From Ruegeria arenilitoris (GTDB lineage: Bacteria > Pseudomonadota > Alphaproteobacteria > Rhodobacterales > Rhodobacteraceae): 64,000 bases of DNA. Of this stretch, positions 35,541-44,499 are shown one piece after another; the stretch's first letter is position 1, and the number at the start of each line of letters is the position of its first letter. Below the pieces are notes generated by a model. It was not told the DNA's origin. It did no database searches and saw only the letters and a list, made by a program, of their open reading frames with translations. The stretch lies in NCBI RefSeq assembly GCF_042675705.1, contig NZ_JBHTJJ010000001.1. One strand, 5' to 3'. Both the position numbers and the translations under genes were made by a program.

Positions 35541-37566
35541 AGCCGTCGGGCCGAACCGGTGACCAAAGGCGCGGCCCCGTCGCAACAGCGCTGCTGAACA
35601 GCTTTCCTTGGCGGATCGCGAGGCTTCCGGTCTTTCGCAGTCGGTCAGGATCAAAAACGGCGCAGTCACCAGTCAGTTTGATCGGCACAGCAGAGACCAC
35701 GAGTTCGCCCGGTTGGCAAACGGTGACCTGCTGCGCCGCGCGCTTGCCCGTGATGTGGACCAGCTGGAATTTCTCGAAAGGGTATCGCTGAACAAGATCT
35801 GGGGCCGATGGCCACCGGCCTGCAGCCTCCGGCTGGGTTGCTCCGTCTCCATCGTTTTCAAGCCAGACCGAAGCGACGAACCCAGCGCCTTTTTCCTTGC
35901 TCAACGCGCGGCCCCGCTCGGTCATCACCCCAACCAAACCACCTGAATCGGCGATCAGCACCTCGGGCCGCTGGCCTTGTCCCCAAAATACTGCGGCGAA
36001 CGCCATCGGAAAAACTCCGACCCAGCGGCTGCGTCCCTGCCACAAAATGACCCACAGCGCACCCAAGGAAAACAGCGGCAGGACAAAACCGGGCGAGCTG
36101 GCAACAAAGCTCCGCGCACCATCCAGGCCGGACACCCAGTCCGAGACGGCCAGGATCCACGCCAGCCCGAAACCCATCACATGGATCGCCACGGCCTCGA
36201 TCCCGAAAGGCGCGAGGATCGCTGCCAGAACTGCCGAGGGAACCACGACGGATCCCATAACCGACACGGACAGGGTGTTGGCCAGCAAGCCGTAGTGCGA
36301 AACCATGTTGAAATGTGCCGCACCAATTGGGGCCGTCGCCAAACCAGCGACCGCCGAGGAGCACAGAAGCCCACCCACCGGGCGCAACCACTTGGGCACT
36401 CTTGGAACCTCGACGTCGCGAAGGGCACCGAAAACCGCGACCAGTGCTGTCGTGGCGGCAAAGGACATCTGAAAACCGGGGCTGAGCAATGATTCAGGGC
36501 GAAGAAACAGCACCAACAGCGCGGCAACCGCGACGGCCCGCAAGGATATGGCCCGCCGATCGATCAAAACTGCCCCAAACAGAACCGATACCATCACGAA
36601 GGCGCGCTCGGTCGCGACATTGCCCCCAGAAAGCAACAGATAGAGCGTTGCAGCGATCAGCGCGCAGACCGCGGCAACCTTGCGGACCGGCCACCGCAAC
36701 GCCAGTGCAGGCAAGGCCGCAAGCAGTACCCGGCAAGTCACAAAGACGAACCCCGTCAACAACCCCATATGCAGGCCTGAGATTGCAAGCAGATGGGCAA
36801 GATTCGACGCACGCAATTTGTCCAAAGCGTCGGCGCTGATACCGCTGCGATCCCCGGTCGAAACAGCGGCGGCAAAGCCGCCGACATCACCTGGCAGCAC
36901 TTCTCGCACTCTGTCGGAAATGGCCATGCGCACCGCAACGACACGCACCCCGGCCTCAAAGCGGGCCGGAGCGGCGGTGACCACCGGCGTGCGCGTGTAT
37001 CCGACCGCGCCCAAGCGCTGAAACCAGGCATGTCTGCGAAAATCAAAGCCGCCGGGCTCGACGGGACCTTGCGGCGGTGACAGATGGGCCGTCGTCATAA
37101 CGCGTTGCCCTGGCACAATCGGTACATGGTCGCCATGCAACGAAAGTCGGATGCGCCGCGGGGCTTGGTCCGGCGGCACGTCCCCGATCCGCACCTGGTC
37201 CAGCGTAACCCGCAGCGCATCCGAAGCAGAGCGATCCAACGCCACGACCCTCCCCTCAACCGGGCCGTAATAGCGCCATTTCAAAACCGGCTCTGCAACC
37301 ATGTGAGCGCGAGCACCCGCCAGGATGAACCCGACGGCGACCAGCGCCCCCCCTATTGCCAACGGAGCCCAGGCAGACGACATCCGGCGGCTGGCCCAAA
37401 TGGCAAGCAGGACCAACCCGGACAGGCCCGAATAAATCCGCGCATCCGGCTCGAACCGGATTGCGAAATACAGGCCTATGCCGATGGCCAGACAAACCGG
37501 AGACCAAGGCAAAAGGTGCCCTCGCTGGTTTAGCAACGCACCTTCGACCCACGCCACAACACGCAT
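35524..37566 (-). CDS. comEC: ComEC/Rec2-family DNA-uptake membrane protein
   Basis: The 680-residue protein has an N-terminal hydrophobic part, an OB-like soluble DUF4131 region (about 60-200), and then the competence channel with LRASNLAHLLAISGLHMGLLTG and about eight helices. ComEC carries single-stranded DNA through the inner membrane in transformation. The C-terminal part (about 540-680) is short and lacks the HxHxDH metal motif of the metallo-beta-lactamase nuclease domain of longer ComEC proteins. It is convergent with lexA. Confidence 0.86.
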   Translation of the reverse strand: MRVVAWVEGALLNQRGHLLPWSPVCLAIGIGLYFAIRFEPDARIYSGLSGLVLLAIWASRRMSSAWAPLAIGGALVAVGFILAGARAHMVAEPVLKWRYYGPVEGRVVALDRSASDALRVTLDQVRIGDVPPDQAPRRIRLSLHGDHVPIVPGQRVMTTAHLSPPQGPVEPGGFDFRRHAWFQRLGAVGYTRTPVVTAAPARFEAGVRVVAVRMAISDRVREVLPGDVGGFAAAVSTGDRSGISADALDKLRASNLAHLLAISGLHMGLLTGFVFVTCRVLLAALPALALRWPVRKVAAVCALIAATLYLLLSGGNVATERAFVMVSVLFGAVLIDRRAISLRAVAVAALLVLFLRPESLLSPGFQMSFAATTALVAVFGALRDVEVPRVPKWLRPVGGLLCSSAVAGLATAPIGAAHFNMVSHYGLLANTLSVSVMGSVVVPSAVLAAILAPFGIEAVAIHVMGFGLAWILAVSDWVSGLDGARSFVASSPGFVLPLFSLGALWVILWQGRSRWVGVFPMAFAAVFWGQGQRPEVLIADSGGLVGVMTERGRALSKEKGAGFVASVWLENDGDGATQPEAAGRWPSAPDLVQRYPFEKFQLVHITGKRAAQQVTVCQPGELVVSAVPIKLTGDCAVFDPDRLRKTGSLAIRQGKLFSSAVATGPRLWSPVRPDGFSKSE

Positions 37567-37644
37567 GGTTGCCCCCGTCCTTGAGGCTCGTTAGACAGGC
37601 TCAACTCTACGCTCAACGCGGTTACCAAAAGGTTAATCACTACA

Positions 37645-39051
37645 ATGTCCGATCAGGTCGTCACCCGATTTGCACCCTCGCCCACCGGCTATCTGCACAT
37701 TGGCGGAGCCCGTACTGCGCTGTTCAATTGGCTCTACGCCCGCGGACGAGGCGGAAAGTTCCTACTGCGGATCGAAGATACGGACCGCGAACGGTCAACG
37801 CCCGAAGCGACCGAGGCAATCCTCAAGGGCATGAGCTGGCTCGGGCTCGACCACGACGGAGATGTCATCAGCCAGTTCGAGGGCGCAGCTCGTCACGCCG
37901 AAGTCGCCCACCAGCTGCTGGCAGAAGGCAAAGCATACAAGTGCTTTGCAACCCAGGAAGAGATCGCGGCCTTTCGTGAACAGGCCCGGGCCGAAGGCAA
38001 GTCGACCTTGTTCCGCAGCCCGTGGCGCGACGCCGATCCCAGCACCCACCCCGATCGCCCTTTTGTTGTGCGGATCAAGGCTCCGCAGGACGGCACAACT
38101 GTCATCCGCGACAAGGTCCAGGGTGACGTGACCATCCGAAACGATCAGCTGGACGACATGGTCCTCCTGCGTTCGGACGGTACACCGGTCTATATGCTGG
38201 CGGTGGTCGTTGATGACCACGACATGGGTGTGACCCATGTCATTCGCGGCGACGACCACCTGAACAACGCGGCGCGGCAGATGATGATCTATGAAGCCAT
38301 GGGCTGGAAGGTTCCGGTTTGGGCGCACATCCCGCTGATCCACGGCCCTGACGGCAAGAAACTCAGCAAGCGGCACGGCGCGTTGGGCGCGCAGGAGTAT
38401 CAGTCCATGGGCTATCCTGCCGCCGGTATGCGAAACTACCTGGCGCGCCTGGGCTGGAGCCACGGGGACGACGAGTTCTTTACCGATGAACAGGCCAAGG
38501 AATGGTTCGACCTGGACGGAATCGGGAAAAGCCCGGCGCGGTTCGATCTGAAAAAGCTCGAGAACTTGTGCGGACAGCACATCGCCATATCCGATGATGC
38601 TGCATTGCGGCAAGAAATCGAAGAATATCTGGACGCCGCTGGCCTGCCTGCGCTGACAGGAACACAATCGGATGATTTGGAACGTGCGATGTATTGCCTC
38701 AAGGATCGGGCGCGTACATTTCCAGAACTCCTTGAAAAGGCGCATTTTGCACTGACCTCGCGGCCGATCCAGCGCGATGAGAAAGCAGAAAAGGCGCTGA
38801 GTTCTGTATCCGACGGTATACTGGATCAATTGACGCCGCAGCTGCAAAATGCTAGCTGGACGCGGAACGAACTGGAGGAGACCCTCAATTCGTTTGCCGA
38901 GGCAAACGGGTTGAAGTTCGGCAAGCTGGCTGGCCCCCTCAGGGCTGCGTTGGCGGGTCGGGCCGTCACACCTTCGGTTTTTGACATGATGCTCGTGCTG
39001 GGTCGGGATGAGGCCATTGCACGGATTTCTGATGCAGCGGCACAGTCCTGA
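37645..39051 (+). CDS. gltX: Glutamyl-tRNA synthetase
   Basis: The 468-residue class I enzyme charges tRNA-Glu. The N terminus FAPSPTGYLHIGGARTALFNWLYA has the HIGH-equivalent sequence HIGG, and the KMSKS loop is KKLSKRHGALG. The C-terminal helical part is the anticodon-binding region. Alphaproteobacteria often carry two GltX paralogues, one able to charge tRNA-Gln for later amidation, so a second copy elsewhere is possible. It has its own short promoter region after comEC. Confidence 0.94.
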   Translation: MSDQVVTRFAPSPTGYLHIGGARTALFNWLYARGRGGKFLLRIEDTDRERSTPEATEAILKGMSWLGLDHDGDVISQFEGAARHAEVAHQLLAEGKAYKCFATQEEIAAFREQARAEGKSTLFRSPWRDADPSTHPDRPFVVRIKAPQDGTTVIRDKVQGDVTIRNDQLDDMVLLRSDGTPVYMLAVVVDDHDMGVTHVIRGDDHLNNAARQMMIYEAMGWKVPVWAHIPLIHGPDGKKLSKRHGALGAQEYQSMGYPAAGMRNYLARLGWSHGDDEFFTDEQAKEWFDLDGIGKSPARFDLKKLENLCGQHIAISDDAALRQEIEEYLDAAGLPALTGTQSDDLERAMYCLKDRARTFPELLEKAHFALTSRPIQRDEKAEKALSSVSDGILDQLTPQLQNASWTRNELEETLNSFAEANGLKFGKLAGPLRAALAGRAVTPSVFDMMLVLGRDEAIARISDAAAQS

Positions 39052-39165
39052 CTTCACATTCGGGTAATGCTGCTCCGCTACGACCTGACTCGCGCAGCCT
39101 TGCGCGATCACCGCCCGTTTTGTCGGTCAGCGAGCCGGCATTCGTATGATTGAGGAAGGGAAAAC

Positions 39166-40461
39166 ATGACCGAGAGCAACAAGACAGCGACTCTGACCGT
39201 CCACGGAAAAACCTATGAGTTGCCGGTTCATTCGCCAACGGCAGGACCCGATGTAGTCGACATCCGCAAGCTCTATGGTCAGGCCGGCGTGTTCACCTAC
39301 GACCCGGGCTTCACTTCGACCGCAAGCTGCGACAGCACCATCACCTATATCGACGGCGAAAAGGGCGAGTTGCTGCACCGTGGCTATCCGATCGACCAAC
39401 TGGCCGAGAAATCGCACTTCCTCGAAGTGTGCTTCCTGCTGCTGTACGGATATCTGCCCAAGGCCGACGAACTGGAACAGTTCGAATCCACCATCACCCA
39501 CCACACGATGCTGCATGAGCAAATGCAGTATTTCTATCGCGGGTTCCGCCGAGACGCGCACCCGATGGCGATCATGGTGGGTGTCGTGGGCGCGATGTCT
39601 GCCTTCTACCATGACTCGACCGACATCTCGGATCCGCGCCAGCGCGAGATCGCGTCGCACCGCCTGATCGCCAAGATGCCCACCATCGCGGCCTGGGCCT
39701 ACAAATACCATATCGGCCAGCCCTTCGTGTATCCGCGCAACGATCTGGACTATGCGTCGAACTTCCTGCGCATGTGTTTCGCGGTTCCGGCCGAGGATTA
39801 CGAGGTGAACCCGATCCTCAGCCGCGCCATGGACCGGATTTTCACCCTGCACGCCGATCACGAACAGAACGCCTCGACTTCGACGGTACGTCTGGCCTCG
39901 TCTTCGGGCGCAAACCCGTTCGCTTGTGTTGCAGCCGGTATCGCCTGCCTCTGGGGCCCTGCGCACGGCGGCGCCAACCAGGCCTGCCTGGAGATGCTGG
40001 AAGAGATCGGCAGCGTCGACCGCATTCCCGAGTTCATTGAACGTGCCAAGGACAAGAACGATCCGTTCCGCCTGATGGGCTTTGGCCACCGCGTGTACAA
40101 GAACTTTGACCCGCGCGCCAAAGTGATGAAGCAGTCGGCCGACGAGGTTCTGGACTTGCTGGGCATCGAGAACAACCCGAAACTGCAGGTCGCCAAGGCG
40201 CTTGAGAAACAGGCACTGGAAGATCCGTATTTCGTCGACAAGAAGCTGTTCCCGAACGTCGATTTCTACTCGGGCATCATCCTCGAGGCGATGGGTTTCC
40301 CGACCTCGATGTTCACCCCGATCTTCGCGCTGTCGCGCACCGTTGGCTGGGTCAGCCAGTGGAAAGAAATGATCGCCGATCCTCAGAACAAGATTGGCCG
40401 CCCGCGCCAGCTGTATCTGGGCGAAACTCTGCGCGACTACGTCGACATCGAAAACCGCTGA
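39166..40461 (+). CDS. gltA: Citrate synthase (type II)
   Basis: The 431-residue enzyme condenses oxaloacetate and acetyl-CoA. It is the large proteobacterial form, with the N-terminal domain (about 1-60) followed by the catalytic fold. Active-site motifs are GAGNEAC-type region GPAHGGANQACLEM, GFGHRVYKNFDPRA, and FYSGIILEAMGFPTSMFTPIFALSR containing the Asp. Long transcripts would end at the terminator at 40475. The start at 39166 follows an AGGGAA site. Confidence 0.96.
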   Translation: MTESNKTATLTVHGKTYELPVHSPTAGPDVVDIRKLYGQAGVFTYDPGFTSTASCDSTITYIDGEKGELLHRGYPIDQLAEKSHFLEVCFLLLYGYLPKADELEQFESTITHHTMLHEQMQYFYRGFRRDAHPMAIMVGVVGAMSAFYHDSTDISDPRQREIASHRLIAKMPTIAAWAYKYHIGQPFVYPRNDLDYASNFLRMCFAVPAEDYEVNPILSRAMDRIFTLHADHEQNASTSTVRLASSSGANPFACVAAGIACLWGPAHGGANQACLEMLEEIGSVDRIPEFIERAKDKNDPFRLMGFGHRVYKNFDPRAKVMKQSADEVLDLLGIENNPKLQVAKALEKQALEDPYFVDKKLFPNVDFYSGIILEAMGFPTSMFTPIFALSRTVGWVSQWKEMIADPQNKIGRPRQLYLGETLRDYVDIENR

Positions 40462-40474
40462 GACAGACAACAGG

Positions 40475-40498
40475 CCCCGCCATCGAGCGGGGTCTTTT
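40475..40498 (+). terminator. Intrinsic terminator after gltA
   Basis: CCCCGC-CATCGA-GCGGGG is a six-pair GC hairpin (40475-40492) followed by TCTTTTCTT, directly after the gltA stop on the plus strand. Confidence 0.8.
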
Positions 40499-40499
40499 C

Positions 40500-41570
40500 T
40501 TATTGGAACAGTGACAATTGATCCCCGGCCCGCGCAGGCCGGGCAAAGAGGTCGCAACGCAGTTTGGGAGTTGTGGTCGCCAAGCCAAGCCTCGCCATCG
40601 CAGACTTGAACCGCTTGGCGACCATTTCGGCGTAGACCCCTTCGCCGCGCATCCGATGCCCCCACCGCGGGTCGTAGTCCCTGCCCCCGTGCATTTCGCG
40701 CAACCGCGCCATGACCTTTTCGGCGCGACCGGGCTCGTGTTCGGACAACCATTCCTGCCACAGTTGCGAGACTTCGCGGGGCAACCGTAGCATGATCCAA
40801 CTGGCCGCATCCGCGCCCGCGTCGCGGCCCGCCTCCAACAACGCTTCAAGCTCGTGATCGGTCAGTCCCGGTATGATCGGGGACGTCATGACGCGAACGG
40901 GTATCCCGGCCTCGGTCAACTTTCGGATCATGAGCAGCCGGCGTCTTGGTGCAGGGGCACGCGGTTCCATCCGCCGCGACAGGCTATCATCCAACGTGGT
41001 CAGCGAGATGCCGACCCGGACCAGCCCAAGGGCGGCCATCGGAGCTAGAATATCGATGTCTCGTTCGATCAAAGCGCCCTTGGTCACGATCGCAACCGGG
41101 TGGTTGAAATCCCTCAGAACATCCAGGCAGGCCCTTGTGATCGAACGTGTTTTTTCGATCGGCTGATACGGGTCCGTATTTGTACCCAGCGCAATCGGCG
41201 CCACCTTGTACCGCGCGGACGAAAGCTCGCGTGCAAGCACATCCGGCGCGTTCGGACGTGCGATCAGTCGCGTTTCGAAATCCAACCCGGCAGACAGACC
41301 GAGATATGCATGGGTGGGTCGGGCAAAGCAGTAGACGCAACCGTGTTCGCACCCGCGATACGGGTTGATCGACCGGTCAAATGGCAGATCCGGTGACTTG
41401 TTGTAGGTGATCAGAGACTTCGCGACCTCGTCCCGAACCGAGGTTCGCAAGGGAGGCAGAGGCTCGGGATCCTCCCAGCCGTCATCGACCGCTTCGTGCG
41501 CATACGCCTCGTACCGACCAGCGTCGTTCGATACGGCACCTCGCCCGGAAATAGTGTGGCGCAACGGCAT
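40500..41570 (-). CDS. PA0069-family radical SAM protein
   Basis: The 356-residue protein contains the radical SAM cluster motif CEHGCVYC (Cys74, Cys78, Cys81) and the spore photoproduct lyase-like features NPYRGCEHGCVYCFARPTHAYLGL, SITRACLDVLRD and HRMRGEGVYAEMVAKRF near the C terminus. Proteins of this family are annotated as PA0069-type and have no established substrate. No photolyase activity has been shown for this branch. The start at 41570 has a GAGGG site; the open frame extends upstream to 41669. Confidence 0.85.
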   Translation of the reverse strand: MPLRHTISGRGAVSNDAGRYEAYAHEAVDDGWEDPEPLPPLRTSVRDEVAKSLITYNKSPDLPFDRSINPYRGCEHGCVYCFARPTHAYLGLSAGLDFETRLIARPNAPDVLARELSSARYKVAPIALGTNTDPYQPIEKTRSITRACLDVLRDFNHPVAIVTKGALIERDIDILAPMAALGLVRVGISLTTLDDSLSRRMEPRAPAPRRRLLMIRKLTEAGIPVRVMTSPIIPGLTDHELEALLEAGRDAGADAASWIMLRLPREVSQLWQEWLSEHEPGRAEKVMARLREMHGGRDYDPRWGHRMRGEGVYAEMVAKRFKSAMARLGLATTTPKLRCDLFARPARAGDQLSLFQ

Positions 41571-41847
41571 ATTTGTTCCCTCTTTGTTCTCGATATTCCT
41601 AGCATCTGCGGGTTTCCGCGGCAAGTCCGCCATCACAGTTGCCGGCCTTGTCTCATGCACAGAACCCATGAATACCGCTCAGAAAGATCATGTGAAATTT
41701 GGCGTCGAGCGCGGCAAGATTTTCACCTATAGGTCGGTCTCGGAGCCGCCGAGGTCGCAATCGTCACAGTCTAACTGCGACGAAATGGCCAAAACGGGAA
41801 AAACAGCCACCAAGGGCACAAGGCCCGCCAGCTCAGGGAAATGACCC

Positions 41848-42546
41848 ATGTCCGATGAAGAAGACATCGTCCTGTCGGAACTCAACGACGACGAACTCGT
41901 CGAACAGATGTTTGATGACCTCTACGATGGTCTGAAGGAAGAGATCGAAGAAGGCGTGAACATCCTGCTGGAACGTGGATGGGCACCGTATGACATTCTG
42001 ACCAAGGCGCTGGTCGGCGGTATGACCATCGTCGGACAGGATTTCCGCGACGGCATCCTGTTCGTGCCCGAAGTTCTGCTGGCCGCGAACGCGATGAAGG
42101 GCGGCATGGCCATCCTCAAGCCTCTGCTGGCGGAAACCGGCGCTCCGCGCGTCGGCAAGATGGTGATCGGTACCGTCAAGGGCGACATCCACGACATCGG
42201 CAAGAACCTCGTCTCGATGATGATGGAAGGCGCCGGCTTCGAGGTTGTCGATATCGGCATCAACAATCCGGTCGAAAACTACCTGGAAGCGCTGGAAACA
42301 GAGCAGCCTGATATTCTGGGTATGTCGGCTCTGCTGACGACGACCATGCCGTATATGAAAGTGGTCATCGACACGTTGGTCGAACAGGGCAAGCGTGACG
42401 ATTACATCGTGCTGGTCGGCGGCGCCCCGCTGAACGAAGAGTTCGGCAAGGCGATCGGCGCTGACGCCTATTGCCGGGACGCGGCGGTTGCGGTCGAAAC
42501 CGCCAAGGAGTTCGTCTCGCGCAAGCACAACCAGCTGGCGGGTTGA
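41848..42546 (+). CDS. Corrinoid (methyl-carrier) protein, MtbC/MttC type
   Basis: The 232-residue protein has the two-domain corrinoid architecture of MtbC/MttC. An N-terminal four-helix cap lies at about 10-95, followed by the B12-binding Rossmann domain. The lower-axial ligand is His115 in GDIHDIGKNLVSMMMEGAGFEV; the other B12 motifs are GMSALLTTTM and VLVGGAPLNEEFGKAIGADAY. It accepts a methyl group from an MttB-type enzyme and passes it to a folate or similar acceptor. The candidate donor enzyme is at 14063, 26 kb away. A DUF1638 gene follows. Confidence 0.9.
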   Translation: MSDEEDIVLSELNDDELVEQMFDDLYDGLKEEIEEGVNILLERGWAPYDILTKALVGGMTIVGQDFRDGILFVPEVLLAANAMKGGMAILKPLLAETGAPRVGKMVIGTVKGDIHDIGKNLVSMMMEGAGFEVVDIGINNPVENYLEALETEQPDILGMSALLTTTMPYMKVVIDTLVEQGKRDDYIVLVGGAPLNEEFGKAIGADAYCRDAAVAVETAKEFVSRKHNQLAG

Positions 42547-42570
42547 TCCTGCACGCCTTGTTTTGTCAAA

Positions 42571-42593
42571 GCCGCCTGTCCGGGCGGCTTTTT
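42571..42593 (+). terminator. Intrinsic terminator after the corrinoid-protein gene
   Basis: GCCGCC (42571-42576) pairs with GGCGGC (42583-42588), followed by TTTTT, 24 bases after the corrinoid-protein stop. It would separate most transcripts from the DUF1638 gene. Confidence 0.7.
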
Positions 42594-42721
42594 CATTTCC
42601 GCACCAGGGCAACACAACGAGATTGAAACTCGGGTGCCGAGTGTGTGATCCCAAAGGCCGCGAACTTGCATCCGGGGCTTTTTCGCAGTCATTTGACATT
42701 GGAACCTTGCGGAGGCGACAC

Positions 42722-43393
42722 ATGCCGCAGCATGACATACCTGACGACAAATGCCTGACGGAACAGGGGTTTGACGAAATGGATTCACAGCAAAGCATCC
42801 TGTTGATCGCCTGCGGTGCGTTGGCGCGCGAGATTCTGGACCTGAAAACACGCAACGGCTGGGACCACCTTGCACTGACGTGCCTGCCTGCCATCCTGCA
42901 TGTCTATCCCGAACGGATCACTCAGGCTGTCGAGGATGCCGTCGCCAAGCATCGCGACCAGTATGACCGGATTTTTGTCGTCTATGCCGATTGCGGGACC
43001 GGCGGACTGTTGGAGCAGGCGTGTAAACGGCTGGGTGTCGAAATGGTGCGGGGGCCGCACTGCTATTCCTTCTTCGAAGGAAACGACAAATTCGCCGAAC
43101 GCGGCGACGATGAGACTACGGCCTTCTACCTGACCGACTTTCTGGCCAGACAATTCGATGCGTTCGTCTGGAAGCCGCTGGGGCTGGATCGGCACCCGGA
43201 ATTGCGCGACATGTATTTCGGAAATTACACCAAGCTGATCTACCAGGCGCAGACAGATGACCCCGAACTGACCTGTCGGGCACAGGAATGCGCGGATCGG
43301 ATGGGGCTGGAGTTCGAACGCCGTTTCACCGGATATGGCGATCTCCAGACCACGCTGACAGACTGGGCCGGCGCACGCCCCAAATCTTCCTGA
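42722..43393 (+). CDS. DUF1638 protein (probable partner of corrinoid methyltransferase systems)
   Basis: The 223-residue soluble protein has four regularly spaced cysteines in characteristic contexts: LLIACGALAREIL (Cys31), LTCLPAILHVYPERI (Cys54), YADCGTGG (Cys91) and RGPHCYSFFEG (Cys114). This is the DUF1638 pattern seen beside MttB-like methyltransferases and corrinoid proteins in alphaproteobacteria. The family has no established activity; the cysteines could bind zinc or another metal. A strong GGAGG site precedes the start. It follows the corrinoid gene by 175 bases and a terminator. Confidence 0.83.
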   Translation: MPQHDIPDDKCLTEQGFDEMDSQQSILLIACGALAREILDLKTRNGWDHLALTCLPAILHVYPERITQAVEDAVAKHRDQYDRIFVVYADCGTGGLLEQACKRLGVEMVRGPHCYSFFEGNDKFAERGDDETTAFYLTDFLARQFDAFVWKPLGLDRHPELRDMYFGNYTKLIYQAQTDDPELTCRAQECADRMGLEFERRFTGYGDLQTTLTDWAGARPKSS

Positions 43394-43418
43394 TTGGCCC
43401 CCGAGTGGTGAAACTGTC

Positions 43419-43829
43419 TCAGGCGTTTTCGCGCGCTACGTCTCGGATTCGGTCGATCATCGCACGCACACCGTTCGACCGCTGGGCCGACAGATGTTCA
43501 TTCAACCCCAATCGAGCAAGCTCGGCCGCGGCGTCGACCTTCTCCACTTCGGCAACGGGCAAACCGTTGTAAAGCGAGCGCAATACAGCAATCAGACCAC
43601 GCACGATCAGCGCATCGCTGTCGCCGTCAAACCGAAAAAAACCATCTTCGATCACCGGATGAAGCCAGACCTGACTGGCGCAGCCATGAACTTTGGTTGC
43701 CGGCACCTTCAAGGCGTCATCCAGCGGCTCCATCGCCTTGCCCTGCTCGATCACGTGGCGGTACCGGTCTTCCCAGTCCTCAAGGAACTCGAAATCCTCG
43801 ACAATCTCCTCAAAGGCAGGCGTGGCCAT
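43419..43829 (-). CDS. sufE: SufE-family sulphur acceptor
   Basis: The 136-residue protein accepts sulphane sulphur from the SufS cysteine desulphurase in iron-sulphur cluster assembly. The active cysteine is Cys50 in VHGCASQVW, within the usual SufE fold (IVEDFEFLEDWEDRYRHVIEQG at the N terminus). Suf genes are not otherwise in this window, so it lies apart from its operon or acts with a separate desulphurase. It is convergent with the DUF1638 gene. Confidence 0.9.
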   Translation of the reverse strand: MATPAFEEIVEDFEFLEDWEDRYRHVIEQGKAMEPLDDALKVPATKVHGCASQVWLHPVIEDGFFRFDGDSDALIVRGLIAVLRSLYNGLPVAEVEKVDAAAELARLGLNEHLSAQRSNGVRAMIDRIRDVARENA

Positions 43830-43966
43830 GAACGTGGGTCCTCTGGTTGCGGTTCTGGTTCTGACCTAAGTCGCCCGATGTCCGGTGTCCACCCCTATGG
43901 GCGGCTTTTCAAACGACCCAAAGTAGGCTACCCAGTGCGAGTAATACCTTGCAAAGCTTTGGGTCC

Positions 43967-44491
43967 ATGCAAAAAACTGTTTCCGTCCTTCTCGTCACCC
44001 TGTTGACCCTGTCCGCCTGCAGCAGCTGGCGCGATTCCCGGGCAAACCCGTCGAACTGGTTCGGGAACAGCACCCCTGCCCCGGTCGAGACATCGGCCAG
44101 CGACGCAGACGCGCTGGTACCGAAGCAAAGCTCGGGCCGGGGACTGTTCGCGCGCCCTGAACCTGAAGACACCAGCGTACCGATCACCACCATCACAGAG
44201 CTGCGGATCGAGCCGAACGCCTCGGGTGTCATCGTTGTTGCGCAAGGCACCGCCTTCCGCCAAGGCGCCTATGACGCAAAGCTCACCTTCGTCGAATCCG
44301 AGGAAAACCGGAAGAACGGCGTCATGGAGTTCGTTTTCCGCGTGAACTACCCGACCTATGCCACTGCGCAGGGGCCCGAACGTACGCGTGAAGTGACCGA
44401 TGCAGTCAATGTCAGCCGTCAGGACCTTGAGGGCATTCGCCTGATCCGCGTGGTCGGTCAGCAGAACGCCCTGGAATCGCGTCGGCGCTGA
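43967..44491 (+). CDS. Hypothetical lipoprotein
   Basis: The 174-residue product begins with a lipoprotein signal (MQKTVSVLLVTLLTLSACSS), with the lipobox Cys at 18. The mature part has a Ser/Pro-rich spacer and a strand-rich region of about 100 residues (TITELRIEPNASGVIVVAQGTAFRQGAYDAKLTFVE). I do not recognise the family. It is divergent from sufE and converges with rnd only nine bases beyond its stop. Envelope location is inferred from the signal. Confidence 0.75.
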   Translation: MQKTVSVLLVTLLTLSACSSWRDSRANPSNWFGNSTPAPVETSASDADALVPKQSSGRGLFARPEPEDTSVPITTITELRIEPNASGVIVVAQGTAFRQGAYDAKLTFVESEENRKNGVMEFVFRVNYPTYATAQGPERTREVTDAVNVSRQDLEGIRLIRVVGQQNALESRRR

Positions 44492-44499
44492 AATCAATC

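Noticed and set aside
41407..41844. 145-codon plus-strand frame before the corrinoid gene
   Set aside because: It overlaps the radical SAM gene antisense and has a composition unlike a protein.
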